Positions 34,270-43,444 of a stretch of 64,000 nucleotides of DNA are shown here, in pieces. Position numbers and translations under genes: made by a program. This stretch comes from Alkalihalobacillus trypoxylicola (lineage in GTDB: Bacteria; Bacillota; Bacilli; Bacillales; Bacillaceae_D): the NCBI RefSeq assembly GCF_001590785.1, contig NZ_LTAO01000003.1, positions 43,317-107,316 on the forward strand. Direction: 5' to 3'. The notes under the pieces were generated by a model. It did no database searches, was not told the DNA's origin, and saw only the letters and a list, made by a program, of their open reading frames with translations. Numbering within the stretch: position 1 is the first letter of the stretch; each line of letters begins with the position of its first letter.

Positions 34270-35871
34270 TTAGCCTATAAGATCTCTTCTATTATAGTTA
34301 ATGAATCCTAAAATAATAAACAGAGATGAAATAGCGGTTAATACAATTAAGCTTCCAAGCTTTAATTCTTCTAATGGTAATTGAGGAATGTAAGAAAATG
34401 GAGTCAATTTTTCCATCCATGTCGGGAACTGAAAAAAGCCCTCAAAATAAATAATAAAAAACGAATAGCCTAAAAGCACCCAAATAGCATTCATCAGCTG
34501 GGGTCGATACCCGAATAAAAGAACGGCTAACCCAACAAAAATCCAGATAGCAGGAACAAATACGACAGTCGCTTCCCAAATATGAGAAAAAGAAAGTGTA
34601 TCATTCATCACCAAAATTGCTATCGACCAAACTCCAATCTTAGAAACAATGAGGAATATGAATGAACTCACTAACGATAAGATAAAATGAATTCCAAGCC
34701 ACTTATTTCTTGAGACGGTTCGAATTAAAAGGTGCTCACTACGCCCACCTCTTTCTTCCTTTTGAAGTCTCATTAAAATTAAAATAGCAGGGATAGTCGC
34801 AACCATAGCATTTAGGGACATAATTAAGGAAACAAACGAACTCATCATATCAGCTTCTTGCTGAGAAGCTAGCATTTGCTGCATTACATCACTTGAAAAA
34901 AAGAATTCTAGTTCTCCAAAAAGAGCTCCATAGGATGCCCCCATTACATACATGACCAATAACCAGACAAGAAGTTGCGTTCGTTGCAGTCTTAGAACAA
35001 ATCCCCAAGAACTTGTAATAAATGTACTGGCAGTCGCTTTTCCTTGTTTAGCAGCTATTAAACTAGAACCAAGATCTCGTTTAAGATTCAATATAATTGA
35101 GAGAATACTAAAAATCATTGAAAATCCAAATAATAGCCACACAGGGTTCCAATTATTGATAACAAAAACCTCCGCATGAACGACCCAGCCTAAAGGAGAC
35201 AGCATCGACCAGCTACCATCACTTACATCTCCGACTGCCCTCACTAAATAAGATAGTCCTAAAATCATAAAGGAGAAACTAATAGTCCCTCTACTATTTT
35301 CATTTAATTGAGCTAAAACGGCTGTAAGGGTAGAGAAAAATAACCCTGTTCCTGCTAGCACACTGCCAAATAGGACAGACCCTTGCCAATCAATTGATTC
35401 AATTTGGAGGCTCATTAAACCTAAAGTCATCAAGATAGCTAAAAGAATATTTTGAATAAAAGCAGCAAGCAAAGTCGAAGTTACATTGGTTAATCGCCCT
35501 ACTGGTAAGGAACGAAATAATTCCAGCCTACCTTCCTCTTCATCCGCTCTCGTATGTTTGGCAACAAATAGTATAGAAATAAGACCAATAATAAATGCGG
35601 TAATTAACAGCATTTGATGAGATAGCATTGCACCATCACTGTAACCCTCTAAACCAGAGCTAAAGCCGACTATTGCCGTAACAGCTGGATTTTTCATCGA
35701 TTCAGCCATAATTTGACGTTCTTCTTCTGATTGAAATAAGCTTGAAAAAGAAGCAGCTGTTGCAACGATAATCAGTACAGTTGTTAAAATCCAAGCGGGT
35801 ATGCGAATTTTATCTACTTTAAAAATAAGAAGTAAGCTCACACCTAAATGATGAAAATAGGATTTATTCAT
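34270..35871 (-). CDS. ABC-2 exporter permease, 12-TM type
   Basis: A 533-aa protein with about twelve hydrophobic segments in two similar halves, as in large ABC-2 permeases of antibiotic or polyketide exporters. Each half has an R-A-D-E-E-E-G-R/L-E-L-F-R-S-L-P motif (visible at KHTRADEEEGRLELFRSLPVGR and LQKEERGGRSEHLLIRTVSRNK), typical of the cytoplasmic coupling region. ATG 35871 was chosen because GAGGGG lies 9 bases upstream; an in-frame start at 35910 lacks a site. The gene overlaps the end of the ATPase gene by 8 bases. Substrate unknown. Confidence 0.82.
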   Translation of the reverse strand: MNKSYFHHLGVSLLLIFKVDKIRIPAWILTTVLIIVATAASFSSLFQSEEERQIMAESMKNPAVTAIVGFSSGLEGYSDGAMLSHQMLLITAFIIGLISILFVAKHTRADEEEGRLELFRSLPVGRLTNVTSTLLAAFIQNILLAILMTLGLMSLQIESIDWQGSVLFGSVLAGTGLFFSTLTAVLAQLNENSRGTISFSFMILGLSYLVRAVGDVSDGSWSMLSPLGWVVHAEVFVINNWNPVWLLFGFSMIFSILSIILNLKRDLGSSLIAAKQGKATASTFITSSWGFVLRLQRTQLLVWLLVMYVMGASYGALFGELEFFFSSDVMQQMLASQQEADMMSSFVSLIMSLNAMVATIPAILILMRLQKEERGGRSEHLLIRTVSRNKWLGIHFILSLVSSFIFLIVSKIGVWSIAILVMNDTLSFSHIWEATVVFVPAIWIFVGLAVLLFGYRPQLMNAIWVLLGYSFFIIYFEGFFQFPTWMEKLTPFSYIPQLPLEELKLGSLIVLTAISSLFIILGFINYNRRDLIG

Positions 35872-36778
35872 ATGATTTAGCCCCTCTAAGCTTGTTATCA
35901 CGAGTGTCATAATGACTCATAAACAATTCTTCTAATGAAGGTGGTTGACTGATTAAATTCGTCACTTCGAACTTACTTACAAACTCGATTAATGATGCTA
36001 ATTCATTTTTATCAATTTGAAGGTGATTTGTACCTTCTTGGATTTTCCATTCATAAACACCCTTTAGCTCTTTAACACCCTTAAGTGGTTTTCTTGTTTC
36101 AACAAGGATGGTCATTTTAGTTAAGTGACGTAAGCTTTCTAAACGACCTGATTCAATCATTTCTCCTTGACGAATAATTCCTACTGAATCACATAACCTC
36201 TCGACCTCTGATAAAATATGGCTAGAAAGTAATACACTTTTACCTTTATTTTTTGCCTCTAAGACACATTCCTGAAAGACCTTCTCCATCAGCGGATCTA
36301 ACCCTGTTGTTGGTTCGTCTAAAATATATAAATCAGCTTCTGCTGCAAAGGCGGCAACTAATGCTACTTTTTGACGATTCCCTTTAGAATAGGAACGGCA
36401 TTTTTTTGTAGGGTCTAATTGAAATCTTTCAATAAATTCCTGTTTATTCTGAGTATCTCTTATATCACGTAGTCTTAAAAAAATATCAATGACCTCTCCA
36501 CCTGATAAATTAGGCCATAAATGAACATCGGCTGGAACATAAGCGAGCTTTTTATGGATTTCAACCGCATCCTTCCATACATCCTTTCCAAAAATCCGTG
36601 CCTGCCCACTAGTTGCTTTTAAAAGTCCTAGAAGGGTTCGAATGGTCGTAGATTTACCAGCTCCATTTGGCCCGATAAAACCATAAACTTCACCTTGCTT
36701 TACTTGTAAATCAATGCCTTTAAGGGCTTGAAACGTACCGAAATTTTTCTGTAATTTTTCAACTTCTATAATGTTCAT
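35864..36778 (-). CDS. ABC exporter ATP-binding protein
   Basis: A 304-aa nucleotide-binding subunit. Walker A is GPNGAGKST (about 37-45), the Q-loop region AYVPADVHLWPNLSGGEV, signature SYSKGNRQKVALVAAF (an atypical C-loop with SKGNRQK) and Walker B LYILDEPTTGLD. The C-terminal part (about 215-290) is a small alpha/beta domain. It is coupled to the permease and divergent from a TetR gene 145 bases away, which probably represses it. The atypical signature is common in this ABC-2 subgroup. Confidence 0.85.
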   Translation of the reverse strand: MNIIEVEKLQKNFGTFQALKGIDLQVKQGEVYGFIGPNGAGKSTTIRTLLGLLKATSGQARIFGKDVWKDAVEIHKKLAYVPADVHLWPNLSGGEVIDIFLRLRDIRDTQNKQEFIERFQLDPTKKCRSYSKGNRQKVALVAAFAAEADLYILDEPTTGLDPLMEKVFQECVLEAKNKGKSVLLSSHILSEVERLCDSVGIIRQGEMIESGRLESLRHLTKMTILVETRKPLKGVKELKGVYEWKIQEGTNHLQIDKNELASLIEFVSKFEVTNLISQPPSLEELFMSHYDTRDNKLRGAKSYE

Positions 36779-36923
36779 CTACATCACCCTTTTTATAGTT
36801 TTGAAATTTTTAAACTTATATATTTCATAATATACATATTTATTTTTATTTTCAATAGGTTTTGAACTATATTTATTGTTAAATTTCATTTTTTTGATTA
36901 AACTGATACTGAGGTGAAAAAGG

Positions 36924-37526
36924 ATGGACGGATTTAAACGTCGAAGTGAAAAAAAGAAACTGGATATTATTCAAGCTTCTTTTCTTTTATTTATGGAATA
37001 TGGAATTCAGAAAGTGTCTATCTCTGAAATTGCCAAAAAAGCCCATGTATCACAGGTTACCATTTATAACTATTTTGAAAACAAACATAATTTGATATAT
37101 GAAACTTATAAATTTTATATTGATAATGAAGTATCGGATTTCATAAAATTAGTAAAGGAAGATATCCCCTTCCCAGAAAAAATTAAAAAATTAATACTAC
37201 AATCCAGACAAGCTTCAGCACAAATTCATGAGGAATTTTATCAATACATGATTCAGGATTATTCAAAAGAACATAATTATTTAGAGCTGTCTTATACTGA
37301 ACAAGTTCTTCCTTATTTCGATGAGTTAATACATGAGGGAAAGAAGAATGGCTTTATTGACAAGCAGCTTTCCAACCAAGTCATCATGATGTATATTCAA
37401 ATGTTTGCTGAATACACAAAAAAAGAGGAAGTTAGTATGGCTCTCCTTCCGAATAGTGAGGAATTTTCCAAAGTGTTTTTTTATGGCCTCTTTGGTTATA
37501 AAGATACGAATAAGTTAAACTTGTAA
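36924..37526 (+). CDS. TetR-family regulator of the divergent ABC exporter
   Basis: A 200-aa TetR regulator. The N-terminal helix-turn-helix reads IIQASFLLFMEYGIQKVSISEI then KKAHVSQVTIYNYFENKHNL. The C-terminal ligand domain (about 75-190) includes EEFYQYMIQDY and PNSEEFSKVFFYGLFG. Divergent placement to the ATPase gene suggests it represses that operon and itself; a TAGGTTTTGAACTA-type dyad in the 145-base gap is a candidate site. GAGGTG lies before ATG 36924. Confidence 0.75.
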   Translation: MDGFKRRSEKKKLDIIQASFLLFMEYGIQKVSISEIAKKAHVSQVTIYNYFENKHNLIYETYKFYIDNEVSDFIKLVKEDIPFPEKIKKLILQSRQASAQIHEEFYQYMIQDYSKEHNYLELSYTEQVLPYFDELIHEGKKNGFIDKQLSNQVIMMYIQMFAEYTKKEEVSMALLPNSEEFSKVFFYGLFGYKDTNKLNL

Positions 37527-37597
37527 ATAAATATCCCTTTTCATAGTCCTTCCTTTTTTGGTTATACTAATCATATTTTCAATGAAGGAGGATTTCT

Positions 37598-38698
37598 ATG
37601 AAAAAGACAGTTCAATCTTTATTCAAAAGTAATAACTTCTTTATTTATCTAGCTTGTTTTCTTTTATGCTTTCTATTTGTGCTTTTTATTCCAAAAGTAA
37701 ATGGGGAGGAATCTATGCTAGCTAACCTTAATGTGACAATAGATAAACAATCTTTTCAAACATCTTATATAAAAAAAGATGGACACATACTAGTACCCGC
37801 GTTATTTCTGAAACATTCAGGGGTTTTTGTTGATTGGGAAGAGTTACACCATTCTGTTCTCATTTCTTCTCAAAAAGAACAGAAAATTGCCCTGCCAATT
37901 GGCGAGAAGTATTATTATGAATTGAATCCTAAAGAGGATTTCTGGAATAGAGTTGATTTACCAGCGACCTCAACAGATTACGAAGGAAGTCCATATATTC
38001 CGATTGTTCCTATTCTTGAGAAGTTTGGTATGGAAATTAAACTCGACTCTGATGAGAAAACCTTAAACATAAAAACTCCTTACGAAAATGACTATCAATC
38101 TTTTTATAAAGGTTCCACCAATCAAAAACGAGTAGCCTTAACCTTTGATGATGGACCAGAAAACCATTACACCCCAGAAATTTTACGTATTTTGAAAGAT
38201 AAAAAAATATCTGCCACCTTTTTTGTGGTGGGAAGTCAGGTAGAAAAGCATCCTGAAATGTTGCGACAAATCGCTAGAGAAGGTCATACGATAGGAAACC
38301 ATACATGGGATCACCCTAATTTAATAAAAAAGTGGTCTCGTGAAGTCAAAGAAGAAATCATTAAAACACAAAACATGATCACGGATACGGTTGGCTCTCA
38401 TTCTTCTTTATTTCGAGCTCCATATGGCTCTATCACAAAAGCAGATTTAATTACATTACATGAACTAGGACTTCACAATATTCTGTGGTCAGTAGATACG
38501 CTTGATTGGAGCGGGCATTCAGCAAAGGAGATTTTATCAGTTGTTCACAAACAAATCAGTCCAGGTGGTATTATTTTACAGCACAATTTTCAATCAGAGG
38601 AACATCTATTAGATGGAACCATTGAAGCCTTACCAAAAATAATTGATGATTTACAGAAGCAAGGATATACATTTGTAACGGTGGATGATTTAATGTAA
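37598..38698 (+). CDS. polysaccharide deacetylase with copper-amine-oxidase-like N-domain
   Basis: A 366-aa exported enzyme. An N-terminal membrane segment (about 14-33) acts as signal or anchor. Residues 45-155 form a stalk domain (VTIDKQSFQTSYIKKDGHILVPALFLKHS) similar to copper amine oxidase N-terminal-like repeats. The NodB deacetylase domain follows: motif 1 TFDDGPE (D184, D185), motif 2 HTIGNHTWDHPN (H235, H239), motif 3 FRAPYGSI and motif 5-like ILQHNF. It likely deacetylates cell-wall N-acetylglucosamine or a related polymer. AAGGAGG lies before ATG 37598. Confidence 0.85.
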   Translation: MKKTVQSLFKSNNFFIYLACFLLCFLFVLFIPKVNGEESMLANLNVTIDKQSFQTSYIKKDGHILVPALFLKHSGVFVDWEELHHSVLISSQKEQKIALPIGEKYYYELNPKEDFWNRVDLPATSTDYEGSPYIPIVPILEKFGMEIKLDSDEKTLNIKTPYENDYQSFYKGSTNQKRVALTFDDGPENHYTPEILRILKDKKISATFFVVGSQVEKHPEMLRQIAREGHTIGNHTWDHPNLIKKWSREVKEEIIKTQNMITDTVGSHSSLFRAPYGSITKADLITLHELGLHNILWSVDTLDWSGHSAKEILSVVHKQISPGGIILQHNFQSEEHLLDGTIEALPKIIDDLQKQGYTFVTVDDLM

Positions 38699-38741
38699 AC
38701 GAACTGGAGCAAACCTAACCATTAGAAGAGGGAGGCAACAA

Positions 38742-39128
38742 TTGCAAACATTAATCTACCATCCAAAGTGGGAAAAGACCCTTTCGAAACAGGACCGCTC
38801 CCTCATTGAAAAAATATTTAGACAAACTAGCTCATATATCACTAGTTTGTCTACAACTATGATAAGAATTGCCCAAAATTATAAGGGCGATTTATTAGTA
38901 ACGGTGCTGATTCACAATCCACAAGAGCAGCCTTTTTACTTTAAAAATCAATGTATTAGTTATATAGAAGATTTCACATGCTTGGCAACTCAAGCCTTTA
39001 CGATTGATTCACTTGTGATTCCTCCTTATACGAGTATGCCTTGGACCTTCATTTTTACAAAAAACAGTTTAGAAAAGGAGCCTACACTTCACGGCACGAT
39101 CAACATCCATAAGAATTTGGGACTTTAA
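38742..39128 (+). CDS. SLAP-domain protein, 128 aa
   Basis: Starts at TTG 38742 with GGGAGG six bases upstream. The sequence resembles Bacillus SLAP-domain proteins: a helical N-terminus (DRSLIEKIFRQTSSYITSL), a beta block GDLLVTVLIHNPQEQPFYFKNQCISY and the C-terminal LVIPPYTSMPWTFIFTKNSL. It has no signal peptide, and the family's function is not firmly known. It follows the deacetylase by 43 bases on the same strand and may share its transcript. Confidence 0.65.
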   Translation: MQTLIYHPKWEKTLSKQDRSLIEKIFRQTSSYITSLSTTMIRIAQNYKGDLLVTVLIHNPQEQPFYFKNQCISYIEDFTCLATQAFTIDSLVIPPYTSMPWTFIFTKNSLEKEPTLHGTINIHKNLGL

Positions 39129-39159
39129 ATAGAAATAAGAAGTTCTACAGATTTAGTTG

Positions 39160-39300
39160 TTTCGGCTGTTCGCTCTCCCAAGACACTACGCGTCCAGTGA
39201 AGTGCTGCCAAACTAACTTTTTTAAAGTCGATTTCGGCATGGCCACTTATCCCACTAGAGTCTCCGTACCGTGTGCGCAATATTACGCATTCCATAGAGA
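39160..39300 (+). repeat. repeat family B, copy 4
   Basis: TTCGCTCTCCCAAGACACTACGCG, TCCAGTGAAGTGCTGCC, AACTAACTTTTTTAAAGTCGATT, TTCGGCATGGCCACTTATC and ACTAGAGTCTCCGTACCGTG follow the family order, ending CATTCCATAGAGAATCTAC. Left-end GAGACAATA is missing. It is joined to the hairpin at 39314. Confidence 0.72.
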
Positions 39301-39313
39301 ATCTACTAATTTA

Positions 39314-39354
39314 ACAGGACCCTCCTTCTTTTGACAAGAAGGAGGGTCCTGTTC
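39314..39354. terminator. GC-rich hairpin between convergent genes
   Basis: AACAGGACCCTCCTTCTT and AAGAAGGAGGGTCCTGTT form a perfect 18-bp stem with a loop of TTGAC. It serves the SLAP gene and the Pip-like operon end, and repeats the hairpin seen with other family B copies. Confidence 0.8.
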
Positions 39355-39408
39355 GTACTTAAATTCACTTCTATTCAACGATATTAGAGCTCTTAGTGAC
39401 TAAAGGAA

Positions 39409-41229
39409 TTAGTTTCGTTTAAATAATTTAAGAAACCTTTGCCAGAACCCTTCGCTTGTTTCTTCTTCATCTACTTCAGCCGTAGAATCATCTTTCTTTA
39501 AAGCTTCTGTTTTCATCACAAATTGGACTGAAGAAATGACTTCATTGTTCTCAGAAGAAGTAAACGAGATGGCTTCAAAATCTGATTTATCAAATTCTGC
39601 AATCATTTGATCGATTTCTTCCTGCATTTCTTCAGGCAGCTTACTTGTCACATCTGCTAATTCTTTCGTTCCTTTTTCTAACTCATTCGTACCAGAAGAG
39701 AGTTCGGATGCTCCATTCTTCATCTCTATTATTCCACCATGTAAGCTTTGGTAAGAACTAGAGAGCTGATTGACTCCATCGGTATAGCTTTCCAATCCAG
39801 CATGAAAATCATTATAATGGGACGATAGTTCTTTTAATCCATCCTGCAAAGGCTGCAATAACTCATTCACATCTAAGTCTTCCAGCACGGAAAGGCCTTG
39901 ACCTATTTCAGAAACATGCTGACTCATTTCCTTCATTGCGTTACTAGACTCTTTAAGCGCAGGTTCCACTGCTTGAAAGCCCTCTTTCACAGCAGCATAG
40001 GTCGCTTTTACAGTCTGGGCAGCTTGATAGTTAGCTACTAGAGTATCCACCACTTCTGAATCTGCACCACTTTGATAAAGAAGCATAATATCCTCTTCTG
40101 TTAATGGTTTTTCTGGAATGGTAGAAACCGCCTCATCTAAAGCTTGAAAAGCAGTTGAGTAGTGACCACTTAAAGTCGATAATCCATCTGCTGCTTCATT
40201 CATACCATTTGATATAGCCGCTAGCCCTTGGAAAAGCTCCTCCAGATCGCCTAGCTCTCCCGGAGATAATTCTCCATTTAGAGATTGATTTATTTGTATT
40301 AACGCATCTTTTAATGATTCAGAACCAGAAATGATTTCATTTCCAGCATTCGCAACATCCTTTAACCCACTTTGAAAGGATTGAGAGCCTGATGATAATT
40401 CATCAAAGCCGTTAGTAAATTGATTCATTCCATCATTTAGCTCTACTACTCCTTCATGTAAATCATTGATTGCATCTGATAGTGAAACCATCCCTTCAGT
40501 CATTTCATCGGTATCAGGAAATTCAATCGGCATAGAGGCAGGTACTGCAGCAATTTCAATACCATCCCATTCAAAATCAAGAACATCTGCTTCAATGATG
40601 AAAGTCGCTTCTTTTTCAGGCAAAACCGTAAAGGTTACTTGTTTATTTTTCCCTGCATTTGCTAGCATCGCATCAGGAGCCGTTACATTCGAAAATTTTT
40701 CTTCTTCTAAATTTATAGAAATTTGTAGCATATAATTTTCGAAAAAGCTAGGCTCTATGGAAGAGTTTTGCTTACTTTCAATTTCTACTTTTAGCTTCCC
40801 ATCTACTCCAATCAAATTTTCAGGTAATTGCTCTTGACCATCTATTTGATAAGACACCGAGATATCCCAGGGTAAATCGACTGCTTGTTCAAGATTTCCT
40901 TGGTAATAAAAGATGCCTTCCTGTGCTTCCATTTCAACTTTTCCATCAGAAAGCTCGATTTCTGTTAAATCCGTTAAATTCGTAACGTTCGTATAAGAAC
41001 CAAAATCCTCGACAACTCCTGGTTCTGTTACATTTAAATAATTGACCACATACGCTTCACTGACCTCTCCCGTAGGAGATAGATTTACATAAACTACTTC
41101 ATCTTTTTCTTTTAAGCTTCCTTTGTCGTTCGTTTCATTTGCTAAGGAAATAGCAGATGGCTGTATTAAAAAGGAAGGCATTAGTAACAAAGTAATGAGA
41201 CCAATACTTACTGTACGTTTTTTAATCAT
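39409..41229 (-). CDS. Pip/YhgE-like extracellular coiled-coil protein
   Basis: A 606-aa protein with a signal peptide-like N-terminus (about 7-27) and a beta-rich N-domain. A long region (about 250-530) is filled with an L-x-x-G-x-x-x-L-x-x-G pattern (for example LNDGMNQFTNGFDELSSGSQSFQSG and GTNELEKGTKELADVTSKL), typical of YhgE/Pip extracellular domains. It ends in an acidic and then basic tail without a clear final membrane helix. It overlaps the MMPL gene by 8 bases, with AAGGAGG before ATG 41229. The pair resembles MMPL-type exporters with a Pip-like partner. Confidence 0.7.
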   Translation of the reverse strand: MIKKRTVSIGLITLLLMPSFLIQPSAISLANETNDKGSLKEKDEVVYVNLSPTGEVSEAYVVNYLNVTEPGVVEDFGSYTNVTNLTDLTEIELSDGKVEMEAQEGIFYYQGNLEQAVDLPWDISVSYQIDGQEQLPENLIGVDGKLKVEIESKQNSSIEPSFFENYMLQISINLEEEKFSNVTAPDAMLANAGKNKQVTFTVLPEKEATFIIEADVLDFEWDGIEIAAVPASMPIEFPDTDEMTEGMVSLSDAINDLHEGVVELNDGMNQFTNGFDELSSGSQSFQSGLKDVANAGNEIISGSESLKDALIQINQSLNGELSPGELGDLEELFQGLAAISNGMNEAADGLSTLSGHYSTAFQALDEAVSTIPEKPLTEEDIMLLYQSGADSEVVDTLVANYQAAQTVKATYAAVKEGFQAVEPALKESSNAMKEMSQHVSEIGQGLSVLEDLDVNELLQPLQDGLKELSSHYNDFHAGLESYTDGVNQLSSSYQSLHGGIIEMKNGASELSSGTNELEKGTKELADVTSKLPEEMQEEIDQMIAEFDKSDFEAISFTSSENNEVISSVQFVMKTEALKKDDSTAEVDEEETSEGFWQRFLKLFKRN

Positions 41230-43285
41230 GTGAATCCTCCTTGAAATTAGAACGATAAGTGGTTTTTCTTATCACTTTATCAAATACGATAAGCATCGCT
41301 GGTAATAAAATAATAACCATGAAAAAGGCTAACAAAGCTCCTCGGCCTAACAGAAGTCCAATTGAAGATACAACCGGATTAGAAGAAGTTAGCCATAAAA
41401 CGAAGCCGACACTCGACAAAATCGAAGCTGAAATAATAATGGCAAACAATTTATCATCTAACGCCTGTTTAATAGCTTTTAATGGCGATTGAGTCCTTCT
41501 ATGCTCTTTATAGGTTTCCATTAGTAAAATCGCATAATCTACAGTGGCGGCTAACTGAACCGTACTGACAATTAAATAACCTACGAATACTAACGATGAG
41601 TCAGTAAAATAAGGAACAGATAGGTTAATCCATACCGCTGATTGAATCGTTAATAACAAAACAATAGGAATCGAAATCGATTTAAATACAAGCATTAAAA
41701 TAGCGCCGATAGTTACAACCGTCATAATATTAACCACGACATTGTCTCTTGTGACTGTGCTTTTCATATCATAAAGAGTCACACTTTCTCCTACGGTCAG
41801 TGCAGAATCTCCATAATAGGATTGAGCCATGTCTCGGACTGATTCAACCAATTCAAAAGGCCTTTCCCCTTCTGGACCTTCACTTGTGTTTACAATAATT
41901 CGACTATAATGTTCTGACATAAACTCATCCGTAATCGATTCATCTAAAAAGTTTGGTGGTATAGCTGCTCCAACTAAATTTACATAGGATATGGCACTAG
42001 TGATAGATTCCATTTCTTCTAAATCTTGAACGAGCTTTTCTTCTTTAGCTAAATCACCATTTGGAACAAGTAATACAATAGGTGTCGTTTGGCCAAAGGC
42101 TTCTTTTATCGCTATTTCATCCTGACCAGCCCTTGTATTTTCAGGCTGATCTCCTAATCCGTAAGTAAAAGATGTGTTGCTTTGCGCCAAAAAGGCAGGA
42201 ACTATTAATATAGCAACGATTATTATACTTGGGTATTTTAATTTAACTAATTTACTCCCTACTCCTTTGAACTCAGGAATAATTTGTTTATGCTTCGTTT
42301 TATCTATCCATTTAAAGAAGCACAAAGTTAGAGCAGGTAAAAAGACAACAACGCTTATGAAGCTAAACAGGATTCCTTTTACTAAATTCAAGCCTAAATC
42401 TGCACCAATTTCAAAATTCATTAGCATCAGAGCCATAAAACCAAAGAATGTCGTCGCTGCACTAGTCGCAATTACAGGGAAGGACTCCTTCAAAGCTAGC
42501 TTCATAGCTTCTTCTGGTGAATTTGTTTTTTTCCTGAAATCTGCAAAACTATGAAGAAGGAAAATCGCATAATCTAGCGATACGGCTAATTGAAGGATCG
42601 GTGCGACTGATTGAGTGATAAAGGATATCTCTCCTAAAAAAATATTTGTTCCTAAATTTATTAAAATAGAAACCCCTATAGCTGTTAAGAAAAACAGTGG
42701 TTCTACCCACGATGTAGTTGATAAAACTAATATTATAATAATGATAGGAACGAGTAACAGGGCAGCATACATCGTTTCATTTCCGGTCATTTTTTGTGAA
42801 GTTGCCGTATTAAGTGCTTCGCCAGCAATAGCTCCATCATCACCAATTATTTCATAAATGGCATCTGTAGCCTCAACCTCATCCCCAACCTCTATACTTA
42901 AAGAAAAAAGAGCACTATTATCTTGATAATAGGATTCTAGAATTTCAGAATCAATCATTTCAAGAGGTATTTTTAAATCTATGGCATCATCTAACCAAAT
43001 GACATCTACAACGCCAGGCACTTCCATTAGCTGTTCTTTGAATTGAAGAGCCTCCTGAATGCTTACATCTTCAATCATCACTCTTGTATTCGGAACACTT
43101 GCAGAAAATTCTTCCTCCATTATTTCCATCGCTATAGTGGATTCAGCATCTTCCGGCAAATAATCCGCCATATTGTAATTAATAGAGACGAAGAACTGCG
43201 CTCCAACTGATATGAGGGTTAGTATAGCAAAAATAATCACAATTGATTTTCTTCGTTTTATAATCTGTTCTAGTAAGTTTGACAT
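41222..43285 (-). CDS. MMPL/RND-family transporter
   Basis: A 687-aa protein with about twelve membrane helices in two halves and two extracellular loops (about 30-165 and 385-520), the MMPL/HpnN-type RND layout. Recognisable blocks include NMADYLPEDAESTIAMEIMEEEF, SVAPILQLAVSLDYAIFLLHSF and STVQLAATVDYAILLMETY, the two halves carrying the SLDYA/TVDYA motif in TM4 and TM10 that conducts protons. It probably exports lipids or amphiphiles with the Pip-like partner. GAGGTG precedes ATG 43285. Divergent to a TetR gene, with an operator between them. Confidence 0.85.
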   Translation of the reverse strand: MSNLLEQIIKRRKSIVIIFAILTLISVGAQFFVSINYNMADYLPEDAESTIAMEIMEEEFSASVPNTRVMIEDVSIQEALQFKEQLMEVPGVVDVIWLDDAIDLKIPLEMIDSEILESYYQDNSALFSLSIEVGDEVEATDAIYEIIGDDGAIAGEALNTATSQKMTGNETMYAALLLVPIIIIILVLSTTSWVEPLFFLTAIGVSILINLGTNIFLGEISFITQSVAPILQLAVSLDYAIFLLHSFADFRKKTNSPEEAMKLALKESFPVIATSAATTFFGFMALMLMNFEIGADLGLNLVKGILFSFISVVVFLPALTLCFFKWIDKTKHKQIIPEFKGVGSKLVKLKYPSIIIVAILIVPAFLAQSNTSFTYGLGDQPENTRAGQDEIAIKEAFGQTTPIVLLVPNGDLAKEEKLVQDLEEMESITSAISYVNLVGAAIPPNFLDESITDEFMSEHYSRIIVNTSEGPEGERPFELVESVRDMAQSYYGDSALTVGESVTLYDMKSTVTRDNVVVNIMTVVTIGAILMLVFKSISIPIVLLLTIQSAVWINLSVPYFTDSSLVFVGYLIVSTVQLAATVDYAILLMETYKEHRRTQSPLKAIKQALDDKLFAIIISASILSSVGFVLWLTSSNPVVSSIGLLLGRGALLAFFMVIILLPAMLIVFDKVIRKTTYRSNFKEDSHD

Positions 43286-43346
43286 TCCACACCTCTTATT
43301 GAACTAATTCCATTTTTACTTTATCATTATAACTACACAGTGTTGC

Positions 43347-43369
43347 TTAGACAACAAACAGTTGTTTAA
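43347..43369. promoter_or_regulatory. probable TetR operator between mmpL-like and tetR genes
   Basis: TTAGACAAC and GTTGTTTAA flank AAACA, an imperfect (8 of 9) inverted repeat, with further TGTTGCTTAG and TAAACAACAC half-sites at the sides. It is centred 73 bases upstream of the MMPL start and 87 bases upstream of the chosen TetR start. Confidence 0.6.
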
Positions 43370-43444
43370 AAAATGTTAGCTAAACAACACATTCACTTAA
43401 GCTGTTGGAAAAAAAGAATAAATTTTTTAGAAATAGGTGATTTT

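Noticed and set aside
40466..42857. Plus-strand reading frames opposite the MMPL/Pip genes
   Set aside because: They are antisense frames of strongly supported genes and lack ribosome sites or family features.
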